64,000 nucleotides of DNA. Source: Methylocystis sp. (lineage in GTDB: Bacteria > Pseudomonadota > Alphaproteobacteria > Rhizobiales > Beijerinckiaceae). The notes below the pieces were generated by a model. That model did no database searches. It saw only the letters and a list, made by a program, of their open reading frames with translations, and was not told the DNA's origin. Made by a program: the position numbers and the translations under genes. Location of the stretch: contig NZ_JAKFWS010000041.1 in assembly GCF_021731785.1 (NCBI RefSeq), positions 1 through 64,000 on the forward strand, read 5' to 3'. Position 1 is the stretch's first letter, and the number at the start of each line of letters is the position of its first letter. This document shows positions 28,983-37,898 of this stretch, piece by piece.

Positions 28983-29150
28983 TTCACCTGAACGTCGTCT
29001 AACTATCCCGTTCAGCTGAACGTCATCTCGAAAAAAGATCGCTGAAAAATTTTGCCCCCATCCCAATTCCGGACGGGATTTAGCAAGCTGGCGAACGAGA
29101 CGGTCGACGGCCATAGTCAACTGTCGTTACAGCAGTCAACTGTCGTTACA
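28983..29150. repeat. Two pairs of short direct repeats in a 505-bp non-coding gap
   Basis: Within 28,844-29,348, where I see no convincing gene, TTCACCTGAACGTC (28983-28996) recurs as TTCAGCTGAACGTC (29011-29024), 28 bp apart. The second copy forms the palindrome GTTCAGCTGAAC. AGTCAACTGTCGTTACA occurs at 29115-29131 and again at 29134-29150, 19 bp apart. Both pairs could be protein-binding sites; no regulator is assigned. Confidence 0.55.
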
Positions 29151-29348
29151 AGAGCCGCGCCTGCCGCGTTTCTAACTGAAAGCCGTGACAGGTTCGCGAC
29201 GAAAGTTCGTCAGTTTTTCAATAACATATCGCTTGGCCGCGCTGAGGCCGCAGCTCGACCTACGAGTCAACTCATTGCCAAATGAATAGTTCCCGGCGGC
29301 CAAAAAATTCGTAGCTGCAACGCAAAAACTTTTGGCGCCGAAGACAGC

Positions 29349-29789
29349 CTACCAACTGCCCACATTGGGCGCTGAAGCCCATGGTTCGGCCGGCGGCATC
29401 GGCGCGCCTTTCTGAAGCAGTTCGATGGAGATTTTGTCCGGCGTTTGCACGAACGCCATGTGGCCGTCCCGCGGCGGCCGATTGATCGTCACGCCGGCCG
29501 CCTGCAGGCGCGCGCAAACTTCGTAAATATTCTCAACGGCGAAGGCGAGGTGGCCGAAATTCCGCCCGCCGGCATATTCGCGCTCGTCCCAGTTATAAGT
29601 GAGTTCAATCGTAGGCGCGTCCTTTTCCTTGGCCTCGCTCGCGTCCTCGGGCGCAGCGAGATAGACGAGCGTATAGCGCCCTTTCTCATTCTGAGTGCGG
29701 CGGACTTCTTTTAGTCCGAGCACGTCGCAAAAAAAATAAAGCGAAGCCTCGAGGTCGCCGACCCGGATCATGGTGTGGAGAAATTTCAT
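29349..29789 (-). CDS. gloA: Lactoylglutathione lyase (glyoxalase I)
   Basis: The 146-residue metalloenzyme converts the methylglyoxal-glutathione hemithioacetal to S-lactoylglutathione. The N-terminal [20 protein letters not shown] carries the first metal His, [11 protein letters not shown] the first Glu, [13 protein letters not shown] the second His and ISIELLQKG the final Glu. ATG 29789 is preceded by AGGAG. It is divergent from the CDF transporter. Confidence 0.93.
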   Translation of the reverse strand: MKFLHTMIRVGDLEASLYFFCDVLGLKEVRRTQNEKGRYTLVYLAAPEDASEAKEKDAPTIELTYNWDEREYAGGRNFGHLAFAVENIYEVCARLQAAGVTINRPPRDGHMAFVQTPDKISIELLQKGAPMPPAEPWASAPNVGSW

Positions 29790-29903
29790 CTGGCGGCTCC
29801 TATCTGATGGTTCGGCCAAATTCTATCATTTGGGGGCGCGGTTTGCGCCCGCATCGGTGCCTTGCTAGGGCTGAGGCCTGCAACATTAGAGTGGCGCGTT
29901 TAC

Positions 29904-31304
29904 GTGACCCAGACAAAGGCTCTTCCGCGAGCGGCGACCAGCGTTAAGCTCGCGGCCGCCAAAGCTTCGATCGCTGCGAGCGCTCTTCTCGCAGTCGCGA
30001 AGCTCGCCGCCGGTCTGTGGTCAGGCTCGCTGGCGTTGCTGTCGGAGTCCGGCCACGCCTTCGTCGATACGGGCGCGACGGCGCTGACTTTTTTTGCGGT
30101 GCGCGAAGCGGAGAAGCCGGCGGACGAAGAACACCACTACGGCCACGGCAAATATGAGGCGCTCGCTGCGCTGATCGAAACCGGCTTCCTGTTCGGTCTG
30201 GCATTGTTCGTCGTCGGCGAAGCGTGGCGGCGCTTGCAGGAGAAGAATGTCGAAATCGACGTGGGCTGGCCGGTCTACGGCGTTCTCGTCGTCTCCATCG
30301 CCATCGATTACGTGCGCTCCCGTCAGCTGAGCCGGATCGCAAAAGCGGAAGGCAGCGACGCGCTTGCCGCCGACGCGCTGCATTTTGCGAGCGATTTGGT
30401 GTCGTCGACGCTGGTGCTGCTGGGTCTCGTTGCGGCGCATTATGGGTTCGAGCGTGGCGACGCGCTTGCCGCCTTCGGCGTAGCGGCTTTCATCGCGATC
30501 GCCGGTTTTCGGCTGGGCCGGCGCACCATCGACACCTTGCTCGACGCCGCCCCACGCGAACTTGCGCCGCGCCTCAAGCGCGCGATCGCCGAGGTGCCGG
30601 GCGTCATCGCCATCGATTCGCTGCGCCTGCGCACTATCGGCCCGGACATCGTCGGCGAGGCGGCGATCGGCGTTGCGCGGGGACTTCGCGTGGAGCAGGC
30701 GGCGCGAATAAAATCGGCCGTGGCCGACGCAATCGCCGACGTGACGCCGCGGGCCCGCCTCACGCTGTCGGTCGAGCCGCAGGCGCTTGACGACGAAACG
30801 GTTGCGGAACGCATCCTGCTGGTCGGGGCGCGCCGCCATATTCACGCGCATCATGTCATCGCTCAGCAGATCGAGGGCCGCCTGTCGATCGGCGTCGACA
30901 TCGAACTCGACGGCGCCATGCCGCTCGGCCGCGCGCACGCAATCGCCGCCGATTTCGAAAGCGCATTGCGCGACGAATTCGGCGCCGACGCCGAAGTCGA
31001 GACCCATATCGAACCGCTCGAAATGCACCTGCTCGCAGCGCAAGCCGCGGATTCTACAATCGCCGGCGCGATCGAAGCGGCGCTCGCCCGCGTCGCCGCC
31101 CAGACCCGTCCGAACGCGCAGGTGCGAGACGTTCGGGTCCGCCAGACCGCCGGCGGATTCGTCGTCAACTTTCATTGCCGAATTGACGCCGCCGTAACGG
31201 TGCAAAACGCGCATGACGCGCTCGATGAAATCGAGCGCCGGACGCGCGAGGAATTTCCGGCGATTCTACGCATCGTCGGTCGCGCCGAACCGGCTGACGG
31301 CTGA
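29904..31304 (+). CDS. Cation diffusion facilitator transporter with extended C-terminus
   Basis: The 466-residue inner-membrane protein has the CDF membrane core: LWSGSLALLSESGHAFVDTG (TM2 metal site H/D) and ALAADALHFASDLVSSTLVL (TM5 metal site H/D), with the His-rich loop EEHHYGHGKYEAL between TM2 and TM3. The His-for-Asp change at the first position of each site is common in Zn/Cd/Fe members. About 200 residues of cytoplasmic C-terminus contain two ferredoxin-like CDF regulatory domains (IGVARGLRVEQA and GVDIELDGAMPLGRAHAI), more than the usual single one. GTG 29904 is favoured over a longer frame from 29862. Metal specificity is not assignable. Confidence 0.85.
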   Translation: MTQTKALPRAATSVKLAAAKASIAASALLAVAKLAAGLWSGSLALLSESGHAFVDTGATALTFFAVREAEKPADEEHHYGHGKYEALAALIETGFLFGLALFVVGEAWRRLQEKNVEIDVGWPVYGVLVVSIAIDYVRSRQLSRIAKAEGSDALAADALHFASDLVSSTLVLLGLVAAHYGFERGDALAAFGVAAFIAIAGFRLGRRTIDTLLDAAPRELAPRLKRAIAEVPGVIAIDSLRLRTIGPDIVGEAAIGVARGLRVEQAARIKSAVADAIADVTPRARLTLSVEPQALDDETVAERILLVGARRHIHAHHVIAQQIEGRLSIGVDIELDGAMPLGRAHAIAADFESALRDEFGADAEVETHIEPLEMHLLAAQAADSTIAGAIEAALARVAAQTRPNAQVRDVRVRQTAGGFVVNFHCRIDAAVTVQNAHDALDEIERRTREEFPAILRIVGRAEPADG

Positions 31305-31350
31305 GCCCGCCGCATAGCCAAAAACGCGCGCTTGGTCTATGAGAGACGCC

Positions 31351-31608
31351 ATGACGCAGGAGCCGGACGCCGCCGCAGACATCGCTTCGATGCCCTTCGA
31401 ACAAGCGATGCAGGAGCTCGAGCGCATCGTCGGCGATCTGGAAAAAGGCGCCGTGTCGCTCGACGAGTCGGTGAGGCTCTACGCGCGCGGCAAGGCGCTG
31501 CAGGCCCGCTGCGAGAATCTCCTCGCCGAGGCCGAATCCCGAATCGAGAAGATCACTCTTGGGGAAAGTGGACAGCCGACAGGAGTCGCGCCTTTCGACG
31601 TCGAATGA
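31351..31608 (+). CDS. xseB: Exodeoxyribonuclease VII small subunit
   Basis: The 85-residue helical protein has the family core MPFEQAMQELERIVGDLEKG followed by LDESVRLYARGKAL and CENLLAEAESRIEKI. XseB subunits coat the XseA catalytic subunit, which is not in this window. ATG 31351 gives the usual length; ATG 31339 would add four residues. Confidence 0.92.
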   Translation: MTQEPDAAADIASMPFEQAMQELERIVGDLEKGAVSLDESVRLYARGKALQARCENLLAEAESRIEKITLGESGQPTGVAPFDVE

Positions 31609-31651
31609 TAAATTATATTTGAGTTTTGCATTAGGAATAAGGAATTTTGCC

Positions 31652-32806
31652 ATGACCAAGAAGCTGGTCATTTTCTGCGATGGCACATGGAACGGTTTGA
31701 CCGCGCGAGGCACCAACGTTCTGCGGACTTTGCAAGCCATTGAGAGCGGCGATGAGGGCGGCGTCCCGCAACTCATGCATTACGTTGCAGGCGTCGGCAC
31801 GCGGCGCGGCGAAAAAATCCCGGGCGGAACCTTCGGCTATGGAATCTCAGGCAATATCAAGGACGCATACTCCTTCCTTGTCAGCAATTACGAAGAGAAT
31901 GACGAAATATATCTTTTCGGCTTCAGCCGGGGCGCCTACACGGCGCGAAGCATAGCGGGTCTGGTGCATAATCTCGGCATTCTCCGACGATGCAACATGC
32001 CTCAGGTTTCGATCGCCTACGGACATTACAAGGACAGGTCGGACGGCTGGCGGCCAAAGGGCACAGACGCCGCCCAGTTTCGAAGCGACTACTGCCATCC
32101 CTGGCCGGTGAAAATCCGCTTTCTCGGCGTATGGGACACCGTCGGCGCACTGGGAGCGCCTTACGGCGAATTCCTGGGATATCTCGTCGACAAAATGTTC
32201 GGGTGCAGTTTTCATAATGTGACGCTAAGCGAGAGCGTCGACAGCGCCTATCACGCCGTAGCCGCCGACGAGCGTCGCTGGCCGTTCCGTCCGACGCACA
32301 TCGAACTCACTGACTATCATCGGCAGCGAAACGAGAAGAATTTGGCGGAGCGCGGATTTCCGCTCTACAAGCAGAAATGGTTTCCAGGCGTGCATTCGAA
32401 CGTCGGCGGCGGCTACAGTCAATACGGCCTGTCGGATTGCGCTCTGGAATGGATGGTGGAATGCGCGCGCCTAAACGGGCTTAACATCGCGCCGCTGGAC
32501 AAGGCAAAATTTTCCAAGGATCGCCTTTTCAGCAAGGATTATTCGCAGCCGATCGAAAAGAGCCAGACGCTTTACTACCAATTGCTGACGGCAGCTTTTG
32601 TCAAAGCGCCTTCGCTTCTGGGGTTGAAGTCGGTCTATCCGCGCGACGACCATGAACTGGTCAAACACCTCACTTGGCGTGGCGAATATATTCGTCCGAT
32701 TGGACCGGACGAGGACATCGACGCGGTGCTCGAAAAGCGGAAGGTCGATAAACAATACGACAAAATGTGGAGCGATCTCGAAGCAAAGCGAGGCCGCGGC
32801 GCCTGA
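31652..32806 (+). CDS. DUF2235 alpha/beta-hydrolase (Tle1-like phospholipase fold)
   Basis: The 384-residue protein starts MTKKLVIFCDGTWNG, the DUF2235 N-terminal motif, and has the nucleophile elbow FGFSRGAYTARSIAGL (Ser at about residue 95). PGVHSNVGGGY later supplies the conserved Asp/His-bearing loop region. DUF2235 includes the T6SS lipase effectors Tle1, but no VgrG, PAAR or T6SS gene is nearby and there is no signal peptide, so a housekeeping or envelope hydrolase is equally possible. AAGGA lies nine bases before the ATG and an AT-rich stretch (31610-31640) may hold its promoter. Confidence 0.82.
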   Translation: MTKKLVIFCDGTWNGLTARGTNVLRTLQAIESGDEGGVPQLMHYVAGVGTRRGEKIPGGTFGYGISGNIKDAYSFLVSNYEENDEIYLFGFSRGAYTARSIAGLVHNLGILRRCNMPQVSIAYGHYKDRSDGWRPKGTDAAQFRSDYCHPWPVKIRFLGVWDTVGALGAPYGEFLGYLVDKMFGCSFHNVTLSESVDSAYHAVAADERRWPFRPTHIELTDYHRQRNEKNLAERGFPLYKQKWFPGVHSNVGGGYSQYGLSDCALEWMVECARLNGLNIAPLDKAKFSKDRLFSKDYSQPIEKSQTLYYQLLTAAFVKAPSLLGLKSVYPRDDHELVKHLTWRGEYIRPIGPDEDIDAVLEKRKVDKQYDKMWSDLEAKRGRGA

Positions 32807-33075
32807 TGGGCGCTGCAATACAATCCGCCTGCTCCTCAAGGGGAGGGTAGGGGCGTCGCCTGCCGCATTGGGGCGCAAAAAACTTTGTGACGAATTTGCG
32901 CCGCTCGGAAGGCGCGCCGTCGCTGCGCCCGCCAAAAAAAAGTTACGCGCTGACCGGGCGCGTTAACCTTCACGGCTGGCGCAAGTTAACCAGCGTTCCT
33001 GGAAGCTTAAGCCGAGGACAGACGCGCGCCTCGTGGCCGAGGCGCAGACGCGATAAAAAACCTATTATTTCAAGG

Positions 33076-33093
33076 TGATATGAGGTCATATCA
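33076..33093. promoter_or_regulatory. 18-bp AT-rich palindrome in the gap before the BTLCP gene
   Basis: TGATATGA-GG-TCATATCA is a perfect inverted repeat in the 431-bp non-coding gap 32,807-33,237. It sits at the start of a markedly AT-rich stretch (33,050-33,210) upstream of the BTLCP peptidase gene and could be an operator in its promoter region. Nothing else is visible in the gap. Confidence 0.4.
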
Positions 33094-33237
33094 AATTTTA
33101 TGGGTTTTTATAGCGCAAAATTATACTTACTGGAAATCGGAGAAAATCTGAACGCTTTCGCGTAAAATGCGGCGGAAATACTTTCATCGACCGCAAAACA
33201 ACAAATCTAACCTCGCCTCATGTCACGGAGGCGGGTT

Positions 33238-33861
33238 ATGTTGGGCGTTATCAGCAAGGCGGTTATGGCTCTCGGGATGGCGGGCGCGGCGCTTGTCGCG
33301 GTCAACGCGAAAAGCTTCGCCGGACCGGAAACCGCGACTTTCGCGACGATCGGTTTGGAAACCAGCGTGCCATATGGCTGGGTGGACTTCTGCCAGCGCT
33401 ACCGGGGCGAGTGCCGGGACGATGAAACCGCGCCTCAGGATGTCGAACTCACCGCCGCCGTCTATCGCAAGATCGCGCGCATCAACGGCTGGGTGAACAA
33501 GAACATCGATCCGGTTGCGGACACGGATCATTGGGGCTCGGTCGACCAGTGGGACTATCCCGGCGACGGCAAGGGCGACTGCGAAGATTTCGCGTTGCTG
33601 AAGCGCCAAATGCTGATCGAAGAAGGCTTTCCCCGGCAGGCGCTGCTGCTCACGGTGGTCAAGGAGAAGAACGGCGAAGGCCACTCGGTTCTCACGGTCA
33701 AGACCAACCGCGGCGAATTCGTGCTCGACAACCTTTCCGACGAGATGCGGCCGTGGACGCGCGTTCCCTATCGTTTCGTCAAGCGTCAGTCGCAGCGCAA
33801 TCAGAATGTCTGGGTGGCGATCGGCCCGGCGACCAGCGCCCCGCTCTATGTCTCGCGGTGA
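33238..33861 (+). CDS. Transglutaminase-like cysteine peptidase (BTLCP, DUF920)
   Basis: The 207-residue protein has a signal peptide (MLGVISKAVMALGM to NAKSFA) and the bacterial transglutaminase-like catalytic triad: Cys in GDGKGDCEDFALLKR, His in GEGHSVLTV and Asp in FVLDNLS. The family is periplasmic; LapG in gamma-proteobacteria is a relative that cleaves surface adhesins. GGAGG seven bases upstream supports ATG 33238 over an ATG six codons earlier. It converges with the carbonic anhydrase gene, 9 bp apart. Confidence 0.88.
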   Translation: MLGVISKAVMALGMAGAALVAVNAKSFAGPETATFATIGLETSVPYGWVDFCQRYRGECRDDETAPQDVELTAAVYRKIARINGWVNKNIDPVADTDHWGSVDQWDYPGDGKGDCEDFALLKRQMLIEEGFPRQALLLTVVKEKNGEGHSVLTVKTNRGEFVLDNLSDEMRPWTRVPYRFVKRQSQRNQNVWVAIGPATSAPLYVSR

Positions 33862-33870
33862 GGCCGGCGC

Positions 33871-34401
33871 TCAGGCGATCAGCGTCAGCCCCTTGGCGTA
33901 GCGTTGGCCGTTCTCGACATAATGTTTCGCCGATTCGAGATGACGGGCGCGCGCGTCCTCGCCGAGCGTGCGGATCGCCTTGGCGGGCGCGCCGACGATC
34001 AGCGAATAGTCGGGAAATTCCTTGCCCTCGGTCACCAGCGCATTTGCGCCGACGAGGCAGTTCGCGCCGATCTTCGCGCCATTGAGGATCGTCGCGCCCA
34101 TGCCGATCAGGCTCGCCGCGCCGATCATGCAGCTATGCAGAATGACGCCATGGCCGATGGTGCAGTCCGGCCCGATGACGAGCGGGTAGCCCATGTCGGT
34201 ATGGAGGACGCTGTTTTCCTGAATGTTGGTGCGGGCGCCGACCGTGATCCATTCATTGTCGCCGCGCAGAACGCAGCCGAACCAGACATTGGCGTCCTCC
34301 TCAAGGGCGACCCGGCCGATGATCTGCGCGCCGGGCGCCACATAGAAGCGGCCGGGGGCCGGGAGGCGCGGCGCGATTCCGTCGATCGTGTAAAGCGGCA
34401 T
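33871..34401 (-). CDS. Gamma-class carbonic anhydrase-like hexapeptide protein
   Basis: The 176-residue left-handed beta-helix protein has hexapeptide repeats from about residue 25 to 140, with metal-ligand-like histidines in NIQENSVLHTDMG, CTIGHGVILHSCMIG. It resembles the YrdA/PaaY/CamH group. Most such proteins bind metal; carbonic anhydrase activity varies. ATG 34401 has GGAGG nine bases upstream. Confidence 0.88.
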   Translation of the reverse strand: MPLYTIDGIAPRLPAPGRFYVAPGAQIIGRVALEEDANVWFGCVLRGDNEWITVGARTNIQENSVLHTDMGYPLVIGPDCTIGHGVILHSCMIGAASLIGMGATILNGAKIGANCLVGANALVTEGKEFPDYSLIVGAPAKAIRTLGEDARARHLESAKHYVENGQRYAKGLTLIA

Positions 34402-34906
34402 TGGCGAAGCCTCCATAAAATGAGGCGCGACATTGCCATTTCCGGCCTTTCACAGGCAATGGCGCAGAGCCCAGGCCAGTGGAAACTACGGAAATTTTGT
34501 CGCGCCGGGCTGCGGCCCGGCAATTGATGATTTCGGCTTCGTCCTCGATCAGGGGACTTCAGCTGTTTGCAGCGACCGGCAGTTTCTCGGAAAAGCCGGG
34601 TAGGAGCGCGCGCCGCCCGCTCGACGCACATGCCGACGCCGACTGGTTGTTGGTTTTGGTCGCGGCGAACCGGGCCTGGCGCTGGCCGAGATCGAGGCGC
34701 GACTTCTGGAAGAGCGCCAATTCAAGACGACTCGATTTTGTGATTTTTCCAGCGCCCTGACGCGGGCAAGCCGGCTCATCGTGAATGCCGCCGCGTCCGC
34801 GGTTGCGCGGCGGCGCGTATTAATCGCCGGCGTTTCCTTCGCGGCGCGCGGGTCTGGACAAGTCGCAGCGCGCTTTCTATAAGCCCGACACATCGCGCTC
34901 GCGCGA
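34402..34906. other. Non-coding gap before tRNA-Phe
   Basis: No convincing gene is visible in this 505-bp stretch. A GCCGGGC/GCCCGGC hairpin lies at 34504-34521. The 3' part is probably the tRNA-Phe promoter region. Confidence 0.5.
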
Positions 34907-34982
34907 GCCCAGGTAGCTCAGTTGGTAGAGCATGCGACTGAAAATCGCAGTGTCGGTGGTTCGATCCCGCCCCTGGGCACCA
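34907..34982 (+). tRNA. tRNA-Phe (GAA)
   Basis: The 76-nt gene folds as a full cloverleaf: acceptor GCCCAGG/CCTGGGC, D arm GCTC/GAGC, anticodon arm TGCGA/TCGCA with loop CTGAAAA (anticodon GAA), T arm GGTGG/CCGCC with TTCGATC loop, and an encoded CCA end. It is the last core-genome feature. The integrase stop codon lies 70 bp downstream, so its 3' half is the probable attachment site of the element that follows. Confidence 0.97.
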
Positions 34983-35052
34983 TTAAAAACAATGACTTAG
35001 AAAAAACTGCTCGGACACTTACGACACAGTTTTCCACCCGGTTTTCCAACTT

Positions 35053-36087
35053 TCATCCCTTTTTGTTCCCGAGGATGTCGAGTCGGAGCACCGCTTCGCG
35101 CGCCTGCGGCAGGTTGTCGGCTGTCTCCGAATAGTGCTGCGCCATGACGAGCGTCTTCTGCCCCAGAACCCGCCGGATGGTATCGAGGTCAGCTCCTGCT
35201 TCGCGAAGGCGGGTGCCAAGCGTATGACGTAACCCGTGCATCGTGAGTCCTGGGTCGACCAGTCCTCGCTGCTCCAGTCGGTCGATGAATTTCCCGAACG
35301 TCGCGTTGAAGCCGCTCTCCGTCCAGGTCTGCCCTTGAGAGTTGGTCGCGATCGTCAGCGCGTCGTGTTGCGGAGCCGACGCCAGTATGTGCGCAAGTAT
35401 TGGATGAATGGGGATCGTCACGTCGACGCCGCGCTTGCGCGTCGTGATGCGGCCGACGCCATCGCGGAGTGTCGATTTAGTCACCCGCAACACATCTCCT
35501 TTGCGCAGCCCGCCGAACATGGCGAGCGCAATGGGCACGCGCAAATAGGGGGCAGCGTGGTCTAGAACGGTGCGGCACTCGGCCTCCGTCCAGGGACGAT
35601 TGGCACGCGGCTTCGACTTGTCTCGGCCGATCTTGCGGATGCCTCTCGTCGGGTTATCGCGCATCCAGCCGTTTTCTCGGGCGTGCTCGAAAACGACTGA
35701 CAATGCCACGACGGCATAATTTGCCATCCACCGTCCGCGCTTTTCTGCGATCTCGTCGCGGAGCCCAGCAACCCAAGCAGGCGTTGCCTCAACAAGGGGC
35801 ATTGGCGACAACGGCTCCAGGACTGCGAATGCTCGGTCATAAGAATTACGCGTCGCGGGTGCCAGGTCGCAGAAAAACGTGGAGCGCCGGTAGCGTTCGA
35901 TGGCCGCACCTAACATGCCTGGTAGAGATGCGGCCTTGTGTGCTGCGCGCTCCAACTGCGCCAACTCGACGAAGAACTCGGCCGTGCCAAACTTGGCATT
36001 GATCCGTGTCATCGACTTGCGATGATAATAGTAGTCACGGCCCTTCGACCGGACTTTCTTGATGCCTTTAACGCGGACGGCGGCCAC
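35053..36087 (-). CDS. int: Tyrosine recombinase/integrase
   Basis: The 344-residue protein has a core-binding SAM-like domain (about 50-150) and a catalytic domain. Box I Arg is in AMFGGLRKGDVLRV (about residue 195), box II is HGLRHTLGTRLREAG (H about 284, R about 287), and the Tyr nucleophile is in LVMAQHYSE (about residue 319). The position usually His/Trp in box III is Gln (LGQKTL). The GTG at 36087 has GGAGAAG six bases upstream. It is immediately beside tRNA-Phe, transcribed toward it, and overlaps the preceding recombinase-like gene by 20 bp, so the two are translationally linked. Confidence 0.92.
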   Translation of the reverse strand: MAAVRVKGIKKVRSKGRDYYYHRKSMTRINAKFGTAEFFVELAQLERAAHKAASLPGMLGAAIERYRRSTFFCDLAPATRNSYDRAFAVLEPLSPMPLVEATPAWVAGLRDEIAEKRGRWMANYAVVALSVVFEHARENGWMRDNPTRGIRKIGRDKSKPRANRPWTEAECRTVLDHAAPYLRVPIALAMFGGLRKGDVLRVTKSTLRDGVGRITTRKRGVDVTIPIHPILAHILASAPQHDALTIATNSQGQTWTESGFNATFGKFIDRLEQRGLVDPGLTMHGLRHTLGTRLREAGADLDTIRRVLGQKTLVMAQHYSETADNLPQAREAVLRLDILGNKKG

Positions 36088-37390
36088 GGGGCTTCTCCAC
36101 ACGACCCAACCACTCTGAACCGCCCGATGATGTCCCACCTCCAGCGGGATTGTCGAGCCACGCGTCAAGCGCCTTGATATCGTAACGCTCAAGCCTTTTG
36201 CTGTTGCCCAATTTTATCGGTGGCACCGGGCAAAGCCTGAGGAAATACTCGACGCTAAGCGCGCAGTAGTGAGCGGCCTCTTCGCGTCTCAACAAGCGCG
36301 GGAGGGGCCGGGCATCTTCTCGACGCGACTCGCTTTTCCTTTTAGGCGGAGAGTTTTCGGCTAACGCGTGCGGTTTCTCCGAGTGCTGCTGATCTTCTTC
36401 CGTGGCAAGAGGCGGTAACAGCCATCGGTCATGTGCGTCGCGCAACTCGTCCAGTTCAGCGGGGCTCATGCGTTCGTACAAAGGAAGCGACGCTCCATCC
36501 GCCCAGCCTCCTCGGTACGCAAGCTGTGGTACGTTTCGATTGCGAGCGAGTTCGAGCGTTGCCCATATCGAATGCAGATCGCGTACGCGCAGGTTCTTAA
36601 GACCCGCGCCGTTGCGCGCCTCCGCGAAAACATGGCGGATAGACGCTCCCGCGTTACGTCGTTCTTTGTATGGCTCGCCGTTCGGCCGAAGAAACACGGC
36701 ACCTTCACGACGGGGCAGATGAAGCAACGCCTCGAACAGGAGCGGATGGATGGGCACCTGTCGTTTTGCCGTACTTTTCGTCTTAGGGAATCGAATCTCC
36801 TTTCGAACAAAATCGATCTGCTCCCAGCAAAGCGACAGACACTCCTGGGCGTGACCTCCCGAAAGGAGGAGACAAATAAAGAGCGGCCGGAACCGCTCAT
36901 CACAAGCCCTGATGATGCGATTGGCGTCTCTCGGGTGCAACGTTGGAACTTTCTGTGGCTGCCGCTCCGTCGGCGGCGCTGCTATTTTCCGGCGCTCACA
37001 CAGACCCTTGTCGGCAGCGAAATTGAAGATCGCCCGGATTCTTGTGAAGTAGTTGCGCCGGATTGTTGATGCTTTGCCATTCGGATGAAGGCGCTCGGCC
37101 ACGCGATCGATCACTTCCTGGGTGATGTCATCCAGCGGCATATGGCCAAATGTCGCGAGGAGTCTTTCATAGCCGCTTAAATTGCCCGCAGCTTCCTCGT
37201 ATAGCGAGCACACTTCGTCGAAGGTCAGTTGTGTTTCGTTGCAGCCATTCTCGCTGGCATCAGGATGTTCCAGAGTCGCTCGGCTCTGCACCTCGGAGAC
37301 GGTGGAGGCGCTCTCTTGACGCTTTTCTTGTGTTGCTTCCTGATTCGGCGTTTTGTTCCCCGAAGGGGAACTGTGTGAGACACTTTCCAT
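36068..37390 (-). CDS. Catalytically degenerate tyrosine-recombinase-like protein fused to an excisionase-type HTH
   Basis: The 440-residue protein has a phage-integrase fold (core-binding about 60-150, catalytic-like about 150-320) with key residues changed. Box I reads SGGHAQECLSL with His (about residue 180) instead of Arg. Box II reads RDLHSIWAT, so the HxxR pair is replaced by Arg and His (about 270 and 273). The Tyr in LPLYERMSP (about 305) remains. Residues about 320-365 are a polar linker; about 365-410 form a MerR/Xis-like HTH (LLRREEAAHYCALSVEYFL then SKRLERYDIKALDAWLD). Start ATG 37390 has GGAG ten bases upstream. It probably binds att DNA without cutting and may combine integrase-partner and excisionase roles; this is inference. 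Confidence 0.75.
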   Translation of the reverse strand: MESVSHSSPSGNKTPNQEATQEKRQESASTVSEVQSRATLEHPDASENGCNETQLTFDEVCSLYEEAAGNLSGYERLLATFGHMPLDDITQEVIDRVAERLHPNGKASTIRRNYFTRIRAIFNFAADKGLCERRKIAAPPTERQPQKVPTLHPRDANRIIRACDERFRPLFICLLLSGGHAQECLSLCWEQIDFVRKEIRFPKTKSTAKRQVPIHPLLFEALLHLPRREGAVFLRPNGEPYKERRNAGASIRHVFAEARNGAGLKNLRVRDLHSIWATLELARNRNVPQLAYRGGWADGASLPLYERMSPAELDELRDAHDRWLLPPLATEEDQQHSEKPHALAENSPPKRKSESRREDARPLPRLLRREEAAHYCALSVEYFLRLCPVPPIKLGNSKRLERYDIKALDAWLDNPAGGGTSSGGSEWLGRVEKPRGRRPR

Positions 37391-37898
37391 GTGGCGGACT
37401 CCATGACGGTTCGCCGCCATGTCGGAGGGCGCGCCAACGCCGCTCGCGACAGGCCCTATGACCTCGCGTTATAGGGCCACTTGCTTGGAGCGCGGGTCGT
37501 CAAAGACGTGACGGCACCGACTCTGCGCGAGCAACCCGAAGTTAAAAGTGAAGGAGGGGCGAACAGCTTGGGCCGCAGACGCAAGCCAGTACTGTTCTTA
37601 GGTAGAAGCTATAGCGGCATCATGGCCGCGCTCCATATTTTTCCGCACTTGTCTTCGTGTGCGGAGCCATGTGGTAGCGCGGCTAGACCGGTAGATTCTG
37701 AATAACTACCGCCACAACTGTATATCTATCCGCGCTGGCGCGTCGAATACTAGCACGGCTGAAGGGCACCGTGCCCATCCCGTGACGCTAAATGGCTACG
37801 CGCTATTAAAGCTATGTCAAGCACTTTTTGCATTTTTTATGAGGAACGAAGAGCCGACGAATATTTTCGACGGCTCTCGTAGTTTGTTGGAAGCGCAT
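37391..37898. other. Non-coding gap, promoter region of the recombinase pair
   Basis: No gene is supported here. Short frames lack family resemblance and ribosome sites. The segment must carry the promoter for the two recombinase genes transcribed leftward and the 3' end of the small gene transcribed toward it from the right. Confidence 0.5.

Noticed and set aside
29052-29285. 77-codon plus-strand frame in the gap before gloA
   Set aside because: It spans the 17-bp direct repeats, has no family resemblance and no ribosome site.
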